This document shows, in pieces, positions 25,195 to 36,600 of a DNA stretch of 64,000 nucleotides; within the stretch, counting starts at the first letter, position 1, and every line of letters begins with the position of its first letter. The position numbers were made by a program, and so were the translations under genes. Source of the DNA: Streptomyces sp. NBC_00102 (GTDB lineage: Bacteria; Actinomycetota; Actinomycetes; Streptomycetales; Streptomycetaceae); NCBI RefSeq assembly GCF_026343115.1, contig NZ_JAPEMC010000002.1, positions 248,001-312,000 of the forward strand. Direction: 5' to 3'. The notes beneath the pieces are model-generated. The model was given only the letters and a program-made list of their open reading frames with translations, had not been told where the DNA came from and did not search any database.

Positions 25195-26700
25195 TCAGAC
25201 CGGCATGGGGCAGTAGACCGTCAACGCCTCGGGGAGCTTGTCGACGAGCAACTCCGTTCCCGAGTGAGCCACTTCGCCGTCATACGCGTACGGAGTCCCC
25301 GCCGGCAGCCCGGCGATCCTGACCCGGCGGCGCCGTTCTGCCGCGTGCACGGGGGAACGGGTCAACGGGCCTGCCACGGCCGCCGCGATCAGGCGCAGCC
25401 CAGGGGTGCGGCCCCCGTGGACCACACGTACGTCCAGCAGTCCGTCTGCCAGGTTGTGGCGCCTGCCCGGTGCGGGGCCGACCCGCTGGAAGAGGCCGTT
25501 GCCCACGAAGAGCAGCCACAACGGGCGCCGCTTCCCCTGGAGTTCCGCCTCCAGGGGGCGTTCGCCGCGCAGCACCTCGAAGGCCGCGAGCATCCCGGCC
25601 GGCCACCCGCCGATGCGCGGTGCCCAGTGTTCCCGCTTCCGTACGAGCTCCGGATACACGCCGAGGCTGAACGCGTTGAGGAAGTAGCCGTCCGCCCCGT
25701 CGGGCCCGTGCGGGCCGGGCCGGAAGCGCCCGAGGTCGACCCGGACCGCGTCACCCGCCTTCAGGGCGGCCACCGTGTCGTGCACCGTCTCGATGCCGAG
25801 GTCGTACGCGAAGTGGTTGAGGGTGCCGCCGGGGAACACCGCCAGTGGGACCCCGTGGGTCGCCGCGACGGACGCGGCCAGGTTGACCGTGCCGTCGCCG
25901 CCGCAGACGCCGAGCGCCCGCCCCCTGGCGACCGCCTCGGCGAACGTGTCCGCCAGGTCTCCGGGCGCGCACTCCACCACCTCGGCCATCGGCAGCGCGT
26001 CCCGGACGAGTGAAGCCGTACCCCTCGCGGTGCCCGACTCCTCGTTGACGACCACCACCAGACCCTCGCCCGCGGGCAGCGACGGGGCCTCCGTGGGCGG
26101 CCGGCCGGGGGCGGGGAGCTGGCCACGGGTCGGTACCACCCCGCGCAGGGCGAAGGCCGCCCCCACGCCGAGTGCCGCGCCCGCCACGACGTCGCTCGGA
26201 TAGTGCACCCCGGTGTAGACCCGGGACGCCGCGACCGCCAAGGCCACCGGTGCGACGACCGCGCCCCACCCCCGGGACTCCAGGGCCACTCCGGTGGCGA
26301 ACGCGGCGGCGGACGCGGCGTGCCCGGACGGGAAGGACGTGGTGATCGGCTGCCGCTTCAGCCGCCGTATCACCGGCACCATGTCGAGCACCGGCCGGTC
26401 CCGGCGCACCGCACCCTTGCCGACCGTGTTGATGGCCGCCGAAGCGAGGGCGAGCGAGGCCACCCCGCGCAGCGCGGCCCGACGCGCCCGTGCGCTGCCG
26501 CCGAGCGCGGCGATTCCCGCGGCGGCGCCGAACCAGAGCAGGCCGTGGTTGGCGCTGCGGCTCAATCGGGGCAGCAGGGGCTCGGCGCCGGGCCAGTGCC
26601 GGTCGGCGACCCCCTGGAACGCGCTCAGGTCGCGCTGCTGGAGCCAGCCCTTGAGCCGGGTGGACGAGGTGAAGGTGGAGGGCAGAGGGCGTGTGGACAT
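25195..26700 (-). CDS. bifunctional PAP2 phosphatase / diacylglycerol kinase-domain protein
   Basis: 501 residues with two fused domains. Residues about 20-200 are a PAP2 (type 2 phosphatidic acid phosphatase) domain with KGAVRRDRP, PSGHA and SRVYTGVHYPSDVVAG and several membrane helices. Residues about 215-500 are a diacylglycerol/sphingosine-kinase catalytic domain with GGDGTVN, FPGGTLNHFA and LLDVRVVHG. The fusion joins lipid phosphorylation and dephosphorylation at the membrane and is common in actinobacteria; which reaction dominates is unknown. Confidence 0.93.
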   Translation of the reverse strand: MSTRPLPSTFTSSTRLKGWLQQRDLSAFQGVADRHWPGAEPLLPRLSRSANHGLLWFGAAAGIAALGGSARARRAALRGVASLALASAAINTVGKGAVRRDRPVLDMVPVIRRLKRQPITTSFPSGHAASAAAFATGVALESRGWGAVVAPVALAVAASRVYTGVHYPSDVVAGAALGVGAAFALRGVVPTRGQLPAPGRPPTEAPSLPAGEGLVVVVNEESGTARGTASLVRDALPMAEVVECAPGDLADTFAEAVARGRALGVCGGDGTVNLAASVAATHGVPLAVFPGGTLNHFAYDLGIETVHDTVAALKAGDAVRVDLGRFRPGPHGPDGADGYFLNAFSLGVYPELVRKREHWAPRIGGWPAGMLAAFEVLRGERPLEAELQGKRRPLWLLFVGNGLFQRVGPAPGRRHNLADGLLDVRVVHGGRTPGLRLIAAAVAGPLTRSPVHAAERRRRVRIAGLPAGTPYAYDGEVAHSGTELLVDKLPEALTVYCPMPV

Positions 26701-26773
26701 GGGTCAGCGGATACCCGGTCCCGCCGCCCTGAACCAGGAGGCGCGCCGAAGGACCCGGCCGGAGGCATGCCGG

Positions 26774-26799
26774 GGCCGGGCGGGCCCGTTTTCCCGGCC
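26774..26799 (-). terminator. possible terminator of the lipoprotein gene
   Basis: GGCCGGG (26774-26780) and CCCGGCC (26793-26799) flank a 12-nt loop ending in TTTT on the plus strand. It lies 50 bases beyond the lipoprotein stop. The stem is short and the surroundings are very GC-rich, so this is weak. Confidence 0.3.
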
Positions 26800-26848
26800 G
26801 GTCGGGCCGGCGTTCCGCGACGGTCGGCCCCGCCTCCCGTGCGTACGG

Positions 26849-27298
26849 CTACTCGGCCGCCGCGCAGGTGCTCAGGGCCGAGATCGCGCTCTGGACCTGG
26901 TCCGGCAGGGTCTTCATGTCGGGGCTGCGGTTCTTCTCGGCGCTCTCGGCGAGGCCGTGGTAGACGGTGCTGAGCTGCTTCGCCGCCTTCTTGGCATCCG
27001 GGTTCTTGATCTTATCGGCGTCGTCGGCGAACTGGTCCGCGGCGTCCTTCAGATCGGTCTGCGCCTTGGTCCGGTCCTTGGCGTCCGTGGTGATCTTCTG
27101 ACCCACGTCGTCGATGTGGGTCATGGTCGCCCGGCACGGGCCGCCCTTGCCCGGGGTCGTCGAGTAGTCCCGCGGCGCCTTGCTCGCGGAGGCGGCGGCC
27201 TCGGAGTGCGCATCCGATGAAGAGCAGCCCGCCGCCGCGACGAGCGTGAAGGCGGTCAGCGCGATCGCGGCCAGTCGGCGGCCCGTTTTCCCTGACAT
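26849..27298 (-). CDS. small secreted lipoprotein
   Basis: 149 residues. Signal peptide with lipobox: RLAAIALTAFTLVAAAGC, with the Cys becoming lipid-modified, then a Ser/Ala-rich linker (SSSDAHSEAAASASK). The mature domain is helical and rich in Asp and Lys (DAKDRTKAQTDLKDAADQFADDAD), with Cys55 and a C-terminal Cys that may form a disulfide. I recognise no family. AGGGGG lies eight bases before the ATG. Confidence 0.8.
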   Translation of the reverse strand: MSGKTGRRLAAIALTAFTLVAAAGCSSSDAHSEAAASASKAPRDYSTTPGKGGPCRATMTHIDDVGQKITTDAKDRTKAQTDLKDAADQFADDADKIKNPDAKKAAKQLSTVYHGLAESAEKNRSPDMKTLPDQVQSAISALSTCAAAE

Positions 27299-27627
27299 GA
27301 AGTTAACCCCCTGCGATGGATCGGCGGAGGGAGTTGATCACGAACGTGACGCAGCGTCAACACTCTTTCCGGAGGACGTCGGCCGTGCGGGTCGGTGGCT
27401 TTCACCCCGCGCCGAAGTGGCGGGATCTCGACCGTTGGACCCGGGAGGCGGGCGGCGGTGGGCCGGTCGTGGCGGTGGGCCCGGAGCGTGCCGTGGCGGT
27501 TCTTCACGATTGGTACTGATGGAAGGTCAAATTTGGTTCTGAGGTGCTGAATTGTCGTTGCTGCCGCCACTCCGCTCCAGTACCGTGCCTTCGTTTTGGA
27601 TCTTGTAACTCAATCGAGGGCGGGGAC
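27299..27627. other. intergenic region upstream of the giant toxin gene
   Basis: 329 bp between the divergent lipoprotein and the giant gene. The last 120 bases (about 27500-27615) are clearly AT-richer than the surroundings, as expected for a promoter and leader. I could not identify convincing -35 and -10 hexamers. An alternative in-frame GTG start for the giant gene lies at 27544. Confidence 0.5.
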
Positions 27628-30600
27628 TTGTACTCCATACGTACCGGCCGAAGATCGGCCGGATCGCGTGCGGCCGTTTCGGCCGCGATCGTCTTGGCGA
27701 TCGCGGCGTCGACCGTAGGCACCACCACGGGAAAGGCCCACGCGGCCGTCCCGTCCCAGGCCCAGGCGGCAACGTCCGCCGAGGCGGATCTGGAGACCCG
27801 CGAACAGGCGATGTCCGACGCCGCGGACGCGCGCGCCGAACAGGCCATGTTCGCCCGGATCATGCATAGCGGCGGTCCGGCCATGAAGGCCAACGCCGGG
27901 CAATGGCTCGCGGGGCGTGACGAAGGCCCCTGGCCGGGCTGGAACGTCTTCCTCGGGTCCCGTTCCAGGGACATCGTCCTGGACGAGGACGGCGACGAGA
28001 CCGACGGCTCGGGTCTCGGCGAGGGAATCGGCCCCGTCGCGCAGAGCGCCCAGGCCACCATGGCCAACGGCCAGCTGCACGTCGGCATGCTCACCCGGGA
28101 CGGCAGCGTCTACGACGACGTGCGCTACCCGGACGGCACTTGGACCGGACCGATCCTGATCGACGGCGGATCCGGCACCACCGCGATCGCGACCACCGCC
28201 CTGCCCAACGGAGAGCTGCACTTCGAACTGCTCTCCGCCGACGGCAGGGTGACCGACCGCACCTATCAGCCCGACGCGTACCCCGGCTACTTCATGCTGG
28301 GCGGCGGCGTCCGCAAGGTTCTCTTCGACTCCCTCCCCGGCAAGGTCAAGTCCCTCGCCGTGACCGGGACATCGGCCAACGAGCTGACCCTCGCCATGCT
28401 CACCGGCGACGGCAAGGTGTGGGGCAACGTCCGCCACAGCGACGGCTCCTGGTCCGGTACGGCCGCGATCGACGCGGGTACCGCACCCTCCGCGGCCCTG
28501 GCGCTGGCCACCACCGCGAGCGACCAGGTCCATCTGGAGATGCTCGGCACCGACCACACCGTCCGTGACCGCGTGCGCGGCACGAACGGCACCTGGGCCG
28601 CCGCCACGGTCGTCGACTCCACCGGCAAGGCCCGCGCCCTGTCGGCCGTCGCCGTGCCGACCGAGCGTCTGCACGTCGCCACCCTCACCGACACCGGCAC
28701 GGTCACCGACCGCACCCTCCAGGACAACGGCAGCTGGACCGCCTCCACGGTGACCGCGCCGCACGCCACCGCGCTCTCCCTCGGCGCACAGCCCACCGGT
28801 GAACTGCACGTACAGGCGACCGCCGACGACGGAAGGCTGTGGAGCACCACCCGCGCCACCTCCGGCAGCTGGAGCGCGCCGTACGTCGTGGACGGAGCCT
28901 TCGGGCACGCCAAGGACCTGCAGCTCACCACCCTGCCCAACGGCGACCTGCACGAGCTGACCCTCGCGGACGACGGGACGGTCCGGGACCAGAAGCGCGG
29001 CGCCTCCGCCGACACCTGGACCTCCGCGCTCTCGGGCTCCGTCGTCGTGGACGGCTCGGGCAAGGCCCGCGCCGTCGCCGCCGCCTCCACGTCCAACGGC
29101 GACGTGCACGCGGTCGTGATCGACGACAGCAACACCGTGCGCGACTACGTCGGCCACCCGGACGGCAGTTGGGCCGCCCCGGCCGTCGCCGACCAGAGCG
29201 GCTCCGCCCGCGCGGTCTCGGCGGTCGGTACGCCCGACGGTGAGCTGCACATCGGCGTGCTCAAGGCCGACGGCACCGTCCAGGACACCGTCCGCCACAC
29301 GGACGGCAGCTGGACGAGCGCGGCGGTGACCACCCCGCGCGCCGACATGGTCGCCCTCGCGGCCACCCCCGCCGGCGAGCTGCACGTCCTCGTCTCCGGC
29401 GACGGCGACAAGGTGTGGGACACCGTGCGCAGCACGGACGGCACCTGGGCGGCGGCGAAGGCCGCCTCGGACGGTTCGTACAAGGCCGACGCGATCGCCG
29501 CGAACGGTCTCTCCGACGGCCGGGTCCGCCTGGTCGCCCTCGACTCAGCCGCCGGTACGTACTCCGGCCACCTGCGCGGCACCAACGGCAAGTGGTCCGT
29601 CGACGTCGGCCAGCTGGGCTGGCCGCTGGCCTACGCCAAGACCGTGTCGGTGACCCAGCTCGCCAACGGCGACGAGCACATCAACGAGTTCTCCGAGCCG
29701 CAGGTCGACGACGCGTTCACCGTGGACGACCGCACCGCGAGCGCCTACGACTCCTCCCGCGAGGCGAGCGACGAGGGCCTCGAAGCGTTCATCGCGCCGT
29801 ACGCCACGTCCTCGGACCACGCGCTGCCGCAGTACGACACCGACGTCACCGACTTCATGTCCTCCGCGGGGATGTTCCAGCGCGACTGGGCCAACCTGTG
29901 GGTGACGCCCCCGGTGGTCAAGGCGAGCCAAGAGGCCCAGGACCGGGTCACCGAGATCGTGCAGGAACTGATCGCCGAGAACGACGGCCAGGACCCGTAC
30001 GGCATGTACACGATGCTCGGTTCGACGACCAACAACGGTTCCGCCGACGACGTGCGCCGCTTCATCCAGTACCACGGTCTGCCCACCGTCGCCCCGCCGA
30101 AGGGCTCGCCGGAGTTCCGGGTCGAGGTCGAGGCGCTGAAGGCCCGCTGGTCCAGCGGGGACACCTCCAACCCGACGGACTGGAACCACGTCCTGGTCGA
30201 GGTCGAGGAGACCGCCTCCAGCGAGTGGCTGGCCGAGCAGGCCGCCCAGGCCGAGCCCCGCAACGACATCGTCGACGCGGAGTCCGAGGCGCTGACCTCG
30301 CTGGAGACCGGCGCCCGCGCCATGCACGAGGCCCTCGGCTACGGCTGGGCCGCCAACCGGCTCCTCACCTGGCAGGCCAACCCGTCCCTGCGCAAGACCG
30401 GTACGGGAGCGAAGACGACGGCCCAGGCGGTCGCCGACCTCGCCACCGTCAAGGAGCTGGTCACCGCTCAGGCACAGGTCGCCCGCAAGGCCGCGAACGA
30501 CGCCGCCACCGCCGAAGCGAAGGCCGACGCCGCCGTGGAGGCGGCCAAGACCATCGCCCGGCACGACGGCACCCCGCTCGGCCGCGGTCTGTACTACGCC

Positions 30601-33600
30601 CAGCAGTCCGCCCAGGTGACCAAGGCATCGGCAGCCGCCGCGCTCGCCACCGCGAACGCGCTGGACACCGCCGTCGCCGCCACCGACGCCTCGGCGGCCG
30701 ACAGCGCCACGCTGCTGGCCAACGCCCAGGCCCAGGCCGCCGCCGCCCGCGCGGAGTTCCTGCGCGAGTCGGCCGAGCAGTCCGCGAAGGACGCGGCCGA
30801 CCTCGCCGCAGACGCCAAGAAGCGCGCCGACGAGGCTGCCGCCGCTGCCGCCGAGGTCGCCGACGCCAAGGCGACGGCCGTCCAGGCCCAGGCCGACGCG
30901 ACCGCCGCGAACACCCGCGCGAAGACCGCCGCGGCCAACGCCGAGACGGAGCGGCAGAACGCCGCCACCGCCAAGGCAAAGGCCCAGACGGAGCGCGACA
31001 CGGCGGGTGAGGCGCTGAAGAAGGCGCTCGACCAGGGCAAGGAAGCCGCCACCAAGCGGACCGCCTCCAACACCGCGGGCTCCGACGCACGCAAGCTGGC
31101 CTCCGCGGCCCAGCAGGCCGCGGCGAAGGCAGCGGTCGCCCGCGACAACGCCGCGTCCGCGCAGCGCAAGAAGGACGTCGCCGCGGCCAACGCCCAGGCG
31201 CTCGCCGCAGCCGCGGTGGCCGCCGAAGGCACCTCGTCCGCGGCGGAGGCCAAGGCGGCCGCCGATCGTGCGGCCGAGGCCGCCGAGCAGGCGCGGACCG
31301 TCGCCGAGACAGCGGCGACCGACGCCCAGTCCACCAGCGAGGCATCGGTCGCGGCCCGCAAGGCGGCGACCGAATCGGCCGCGGCAGCGGCGCGTTCCAC
31401 CACCTGGGCCGCCGACGCCGACGCCAACGCGCTGATCACCTTCCACGCGGCGATGTCGGCCGAATCGGCCGCCGCGACCGCCATCGACGAGGCGCACACC
31501 GCCGCCCAGAAGTCCGTCGACGCCGCCGGTGACGCCACCGACGCGGCGCAGGCGGCACTGGCGGCCAAGTCCAAGGCCGTGGAGGCGGGCCAGCAGGTCG
31601 AGGCGGCGCTCAGCGCCTCCGCCGACGCCGCCGGAAGGGCGTACGCGGCCGGCCAGGCCGCCGACGTCACCCGGGCCGCCGCCGCGACGGTGGCCGCCCC
31701 GGCCGCCTCCGCGATCGAACTCAGCGCGCCGTACGCGGAGACCGACTCCTCGGCGGGTCTGGCGACCCTCGTCTCGAAGAGTGCCCAGTCCCTCGCCGAG
31801 CAGCAGACCGCGGCGGCCGACGCCAACGCGGCCCAGGCGGCAGCCGTCGCCCAGGAGGCGCAGGACGCGGCGGACCGGGCCACCGGCGACGGAAAGCGGG
31901 CCGCCCAGGCGGCAGCCGACGCCGCCGCCTCCGCGGCCGAGGCAGCGGCATCGGCCGAGGCGGCGCAGAAGTCGTCGACCGACGCCGAGAACGACGCCAA
32001 GGCCACCGGTGACGCTTCGGTGAAGGTCGCCGAACTCGACACCGAGACGCAGGCACTGGCCAAGACGGCATCCGCCTCCGCGCAGGCCGCCACGGCCGAC
32101 GCGCAGGCAGCCGACTCGGCGGCGAGCGAGGGCGAGAAGGACGCGGCAGCGGCCGCGGCCACAGCGGCCTCGGCCGGTGAGGACGCCGCCAACGCCCAGA
32201 AGGTCGCCGACAAGGCGGCCGAGGACGCCACCGCCGCCGAGAAGGCGGCGGCTTCCGCCTCCGAGGACGCGACGAAGGCCGAGGACGCCGCCGCCGCTGC
32301 CGAGGAACAGCTGCGCAGCGACGAGGCGGCGCTCGCCGCACAGGTCGCCGCCGCGCAGGCGGCCGCCCAGGCCAAGCACGACCTGGACGCCCGGGCGAAA
32401 CTCATGGACGACCAGGCGAGCATCCGGATCGGCCGGGAGAACCTCGCCTATCTGCTGCACGTGGGCGGCGTCGCCTCCAAGACACTGGCGGCCACCCGGC
32501 TCGCCGGGTCCGGGCAGATCGGTACCACCACGAACCTGTTCGACCAGGACGTGTGGGACGCCTGGGACGCGGACGTGCAAGAGGCGCGCGACCAGTCCGA
32601 AGGGATGAGCTCGCGCACGGACGAACGCCAGGAGACCGTCTGGAAGTACTTCACCTCGGACTTCGCCAACACCGAGCCCCAGTACGACACCGCGGTCACC
32701 TCGTTCCTCAACCCGGGCACCGTCTACCAGCGGATCGGCTCGGCCGTCGGCTGGGGCCGGCTCGCCCAGGTGCCGCAGGCCAGCCCGGCCGCCCAGGCCA
32801 AGGCCGCCGAGATCCTCCAGGAGAAGATCGACGCGGGGGACTGGTACGGCTGGTGGCAGCTGATGCTGGACAACCAGGATCTGCGCGGATCGGCCGACGA
32901 CGTACGCCGCCTCATCCAGTACAAGGGCTACCCCACCGTCGCCCCCGAGAAGGGGACGGCCGAGTTCGACATCGAGGTCGAGCGGCTCAAGACCCGCTGG
33001 GCGAACGGTGACCCGACCAACCCCTGGGACCCGTACCAGGTGATGGTCGAGGTCGAGGAAGTCGCCTCGGCGCAGTGGGAGGCCGAGTACGCCGCCCAGG
33101 CGGGCGACCGCAACAAGATCGCCAACGCCGAGATCAAGGCCCTGAAGGCCCTGCAGTCCAGCGCGGTCGCGATGCACGACGCCCTGGGCAACGCGTGGGT
33201 GGCCAACAACCTCATGGAGGCCGAGGCCGACCCGAACAGCGCCTGGAACACCTTCATCAAGGACTGGCCGACGACGATGGGCGGGAACTTCTCGTCCGAC
33301 GGCAAGCCGGTCTCCGTCACGGCGGACCTGGCGGCACTGAAGGACCGGGTCGACGCACTGTCGGCCACGGCCACCCAGAACGCCAAGGACGCGCAGGCGG
33401 CCGCCGACGCGGTCGTCGCGGCCGAGGACGAGGCCGCGGCCACGGCCGAGGCCGGCGGGGTCCCCGAGGGACGTGCCCTCGCCTACGCCAACCAGTCGGC
33501 GCAGGTCACCAAGTCGGCCGCCGCGGCCACCCAGGCGACCTCGCTCGCCATGAAGACCGCGGTCGCCGCGACCAACGCCACCGTCGCGGACAGCGCCGCC

Positions 33601-36600
33601 CTGCTGGCCAACGCCAGCGCACAGGCGCACGCCGCCCGTGCCGCCTTCCTCCGGGAGACGGCACAGGACAGCGCGGAGAAGGCCGAGGCGGACGCGGTCG
33701 CCGCGCACGGCAAGGCCGTGGCCGCCGCCGACGCGGCAGCCATCGTCGCGGCCGACAAGGCGAAGATCGGTCCGCTGGAGACCAGCTCCAAGGCGGCTGC
33801 CGCGACGGCCAAGAGCGCCGCGGCCACCGCCGACTCCGAGGCCCAGAAGGCCGCGACGGCGCGGGCCACCGCGGAGTCCGAGCGCGACAAGGCCGAGGCC
33901 GCCGACGCCGACGCCCAGGCGCAGGCCGACATCGCGGCCGAGCACGAGGCCAACGCCGCGTCCGAGGCCGACCGGGCCGCGGGCGACGAGGACACGGCGG
34001 CGAAGGCCGAGCAGGACGCCGCCGCCGCCAAGTCCCGGGCCACCGCCGCCAACAAGGCGATGGACCAGGCACGGGCCAAGGCTGCCGCCGCCGACGCGGC
34101 CGCGGCCGCGGCCGTCGGCACCAGCGCGGCGGACGACGCGGCCGCTGCGGCCAAGCAGGCACGGCTGGAGGCCAACGCCGCCGCTCTCGCGGCGGACCAG
34201 GCCAACAACGACGCCCTCGACGCCGGCGCCGCGGCGGTAGCGGCGCGGGCGGCGGCGACGGTGTCCACCGCCGCCGCGGAGAAGGCCACGTCTGCGGCGA
34301 AGGTCGCCGACAAGGCCGCCGCGCAGACCTCGGCCAACGCGGCCGAGGGCCACGCGCTCGCGGCCGAGGCGATCGAGCAGGCAGGCGTCGCCGCGCAGAA
34401 CTCCGACGCGGCGCAGGCCCTGTCGAAGGATGCCGCCAAGGAGGCGGAGAACGCCAAGGTGGCCGCCGAGGGCGCCCGGAACGAGGCGGACGGCGCGGCT
34501 TCCGACAGCGCCACCGCCACCGGCCAGGCGCACGCGGCTGCTCAGCAGGCCGAGATCGCCCGGGACACCGCCAACGCCGTCACGGCCCCGGCCGACCAGG
34601 CCATCGAACTCGGCATCGCGTTCGCGGCCACCGACGCGACGGCCGGTCTCTCGGTGGTCGTCTCCGACACGGCGAAGACCCTCGCCGAACAGGAGGTCGA
34701 GGTCGCCGAACTCCGCGCCGACGAGGCCGAGGCGTTCGCCGAGGCCGCACAGGACGCGGCCGACCGCGCCGACGCCGACGCCAAGCTCGCCGCCCAGGCG
34801 GCGGCGGACGCGGCGGCTTCCGCGGCCAGGGCCGCACGCGAAGCGGCCAACGCACTGAAGTCGGCCACCCAGGCCGCATCCGACGCGAAGGAGGTGAAGG
34901 CCGGCTCGGAGCGTCTCGACGCGCTCAACTCCCAGGCGCAGAACAGTGCGTGGGAGGCGAACGCGTCGGCGAGCGACGCCCGGGACGACGCCTCGGCGGC
35001 ACGGTCCGCGGCGGACGACAGCGAACTCGACGCCGCATCGGCACGGGGTGCCGCCGACCGGGCGCAGACCTCGGCCGACAACGCGTCCGACAGCGCCGAC
35101 GAGGCCGAAGTCTCCTCCAGGCTGGCCGCCGAGCACGCGGCCAACGCGCAGGCCGACGCCGACGAGTCGGCGAAGATCGCGGCGGCGACCGGTCAGCTCG
35201 AAGAGGACCGTACGACCACCTCGGGTCAGCCTGCGGGCGGCGGTGAAGTGGACGGCGAGTATCCCGGCGTCGTCGTGGAGCCGGTCGACCTGAAGCAGAC
35301 CGCACAGGCGACCGACCAGTGCAGGGCGACCTCGCAGATCCTGCACTGCAGCATGCCGGTGGACGTCCACATCACCGGTACCGCGATGTTCTTCCTGGTC
35401 ACGTGCGCCGATCCGAACGCCACGGCCTCCCAGTGCATCGCCTCCGGTCACTACGAAAAGGACTACCTGGACAAGGCGAAGATCGATTTCACCGACCACC
35501 GGGTCGTCGACGTCAACGTCTGGGAGTTCGACGTCAACCTGGCGAAGTCGATCGGCTACGCGCTGATCAGCGACTTCGTCGGCTGTGCCAAGCACTTCGA
35601 CCTGGGCAGCAGCGACTGCCAGTGGGCGATCGCCTCGATCGTCGTACCGGCAGCGCTCAAGGCCGTGGTGAAGGGTGCGGCAGCGCTGCGGATGGCCATG
35701 GCCATCGGCGACCTGGCCGGCACCGAGGCCGCCATGAACGTCCTGAGCAACCTGGCCCGGACCGGAGCCATCAACGCGATCACCTTCCGCAACTTCAGGA
35801 ACGCGGCGATGCTGTCGCGAATCCGCTCCATAGCGGTCGGCCTGACGTGCGTGAATCCCGCGCACAGTTTCCCGGCCGGCACCAGGGTCCTGATGGCGGA
35901 CGGCAGTACACGGCCGATCGAAGAGGTACGCGTCGGGGACGAAGTGCGGAGTGCCACCGCGGGTGGCGCTTCCGAGCCGCGCTCCGTGGAACACACCTTC
36001 GTGACCCAGACGGACACGGAGTTCACGGACCTCACCGTCGACACCGCCGACGGACCCCGGGTCGTTACCAGCACGCAAAACCATCCCTACTACGACGTCA
36101 CCGAGGGGGTGTTCGTCGACGCCGCCGAGCTGAAGGTCGGCGATCTGCTCCAGAGCGTCGGAGGGCGGACGGCGACGGTCGGCGCGGTACGCAACTACAC
36201 CGGCGCGATGGTCACCTACGACCTGACCGTCAGTGGCCTGCACACCTACCACGTGGTCGCGGGAGCGACGCCGGTCCTGGTCCACAACAACGCTTGCGAA
36301 GAGGTGGCCATGGACACCAACGCCCTGATATCCGCTCTCTTCCAGGGCAAGGAGGCGGAGGTCGACGCGGCCATCGCGGGCCGTCGGCCGGTCATCTCCC
36401 CGCAGGCGTTCAAGGAGGTGACCGTCGACGGCGGAAACCCGGAGAAGGTCGTTCTGGACTGGCTGGAAGCCCGGGGAGGCCGCATCGGGGCGGAAGCCAA
36501 CGTCGATGCCGCGCAAGCATTCCAGGAGTACCTGCGGGAGCTGTGGAAGGGTGCCAACAAGCCGGTTCTCAAGGACGACGACGCACTCGTGCTCGCCTCG

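Noticed and set aside
27316..27519. A 67-codon open frame upstream of the giant gene
   Set aside because: No ribosome binding site and no recognisable sequence; it overlaps the likely promoter zone.
27544..27627. Upstream GTG start for the giant protein
   Set aside because: It adds 28 Cys-rich residues before the signal peptide and has no good ribosome binding site; TTG 27628 has both features in its favour.
35848..35870. Apparent loss of the HINT nucleophile Cys (Cys lies six residues before SFPAGT)
   Set aside because: Counting from the conserved Thr of the block, the nucleophile position falls on the Ser of SFPAGT, and Ser can serve in HINT domains; no loss can be claimed.
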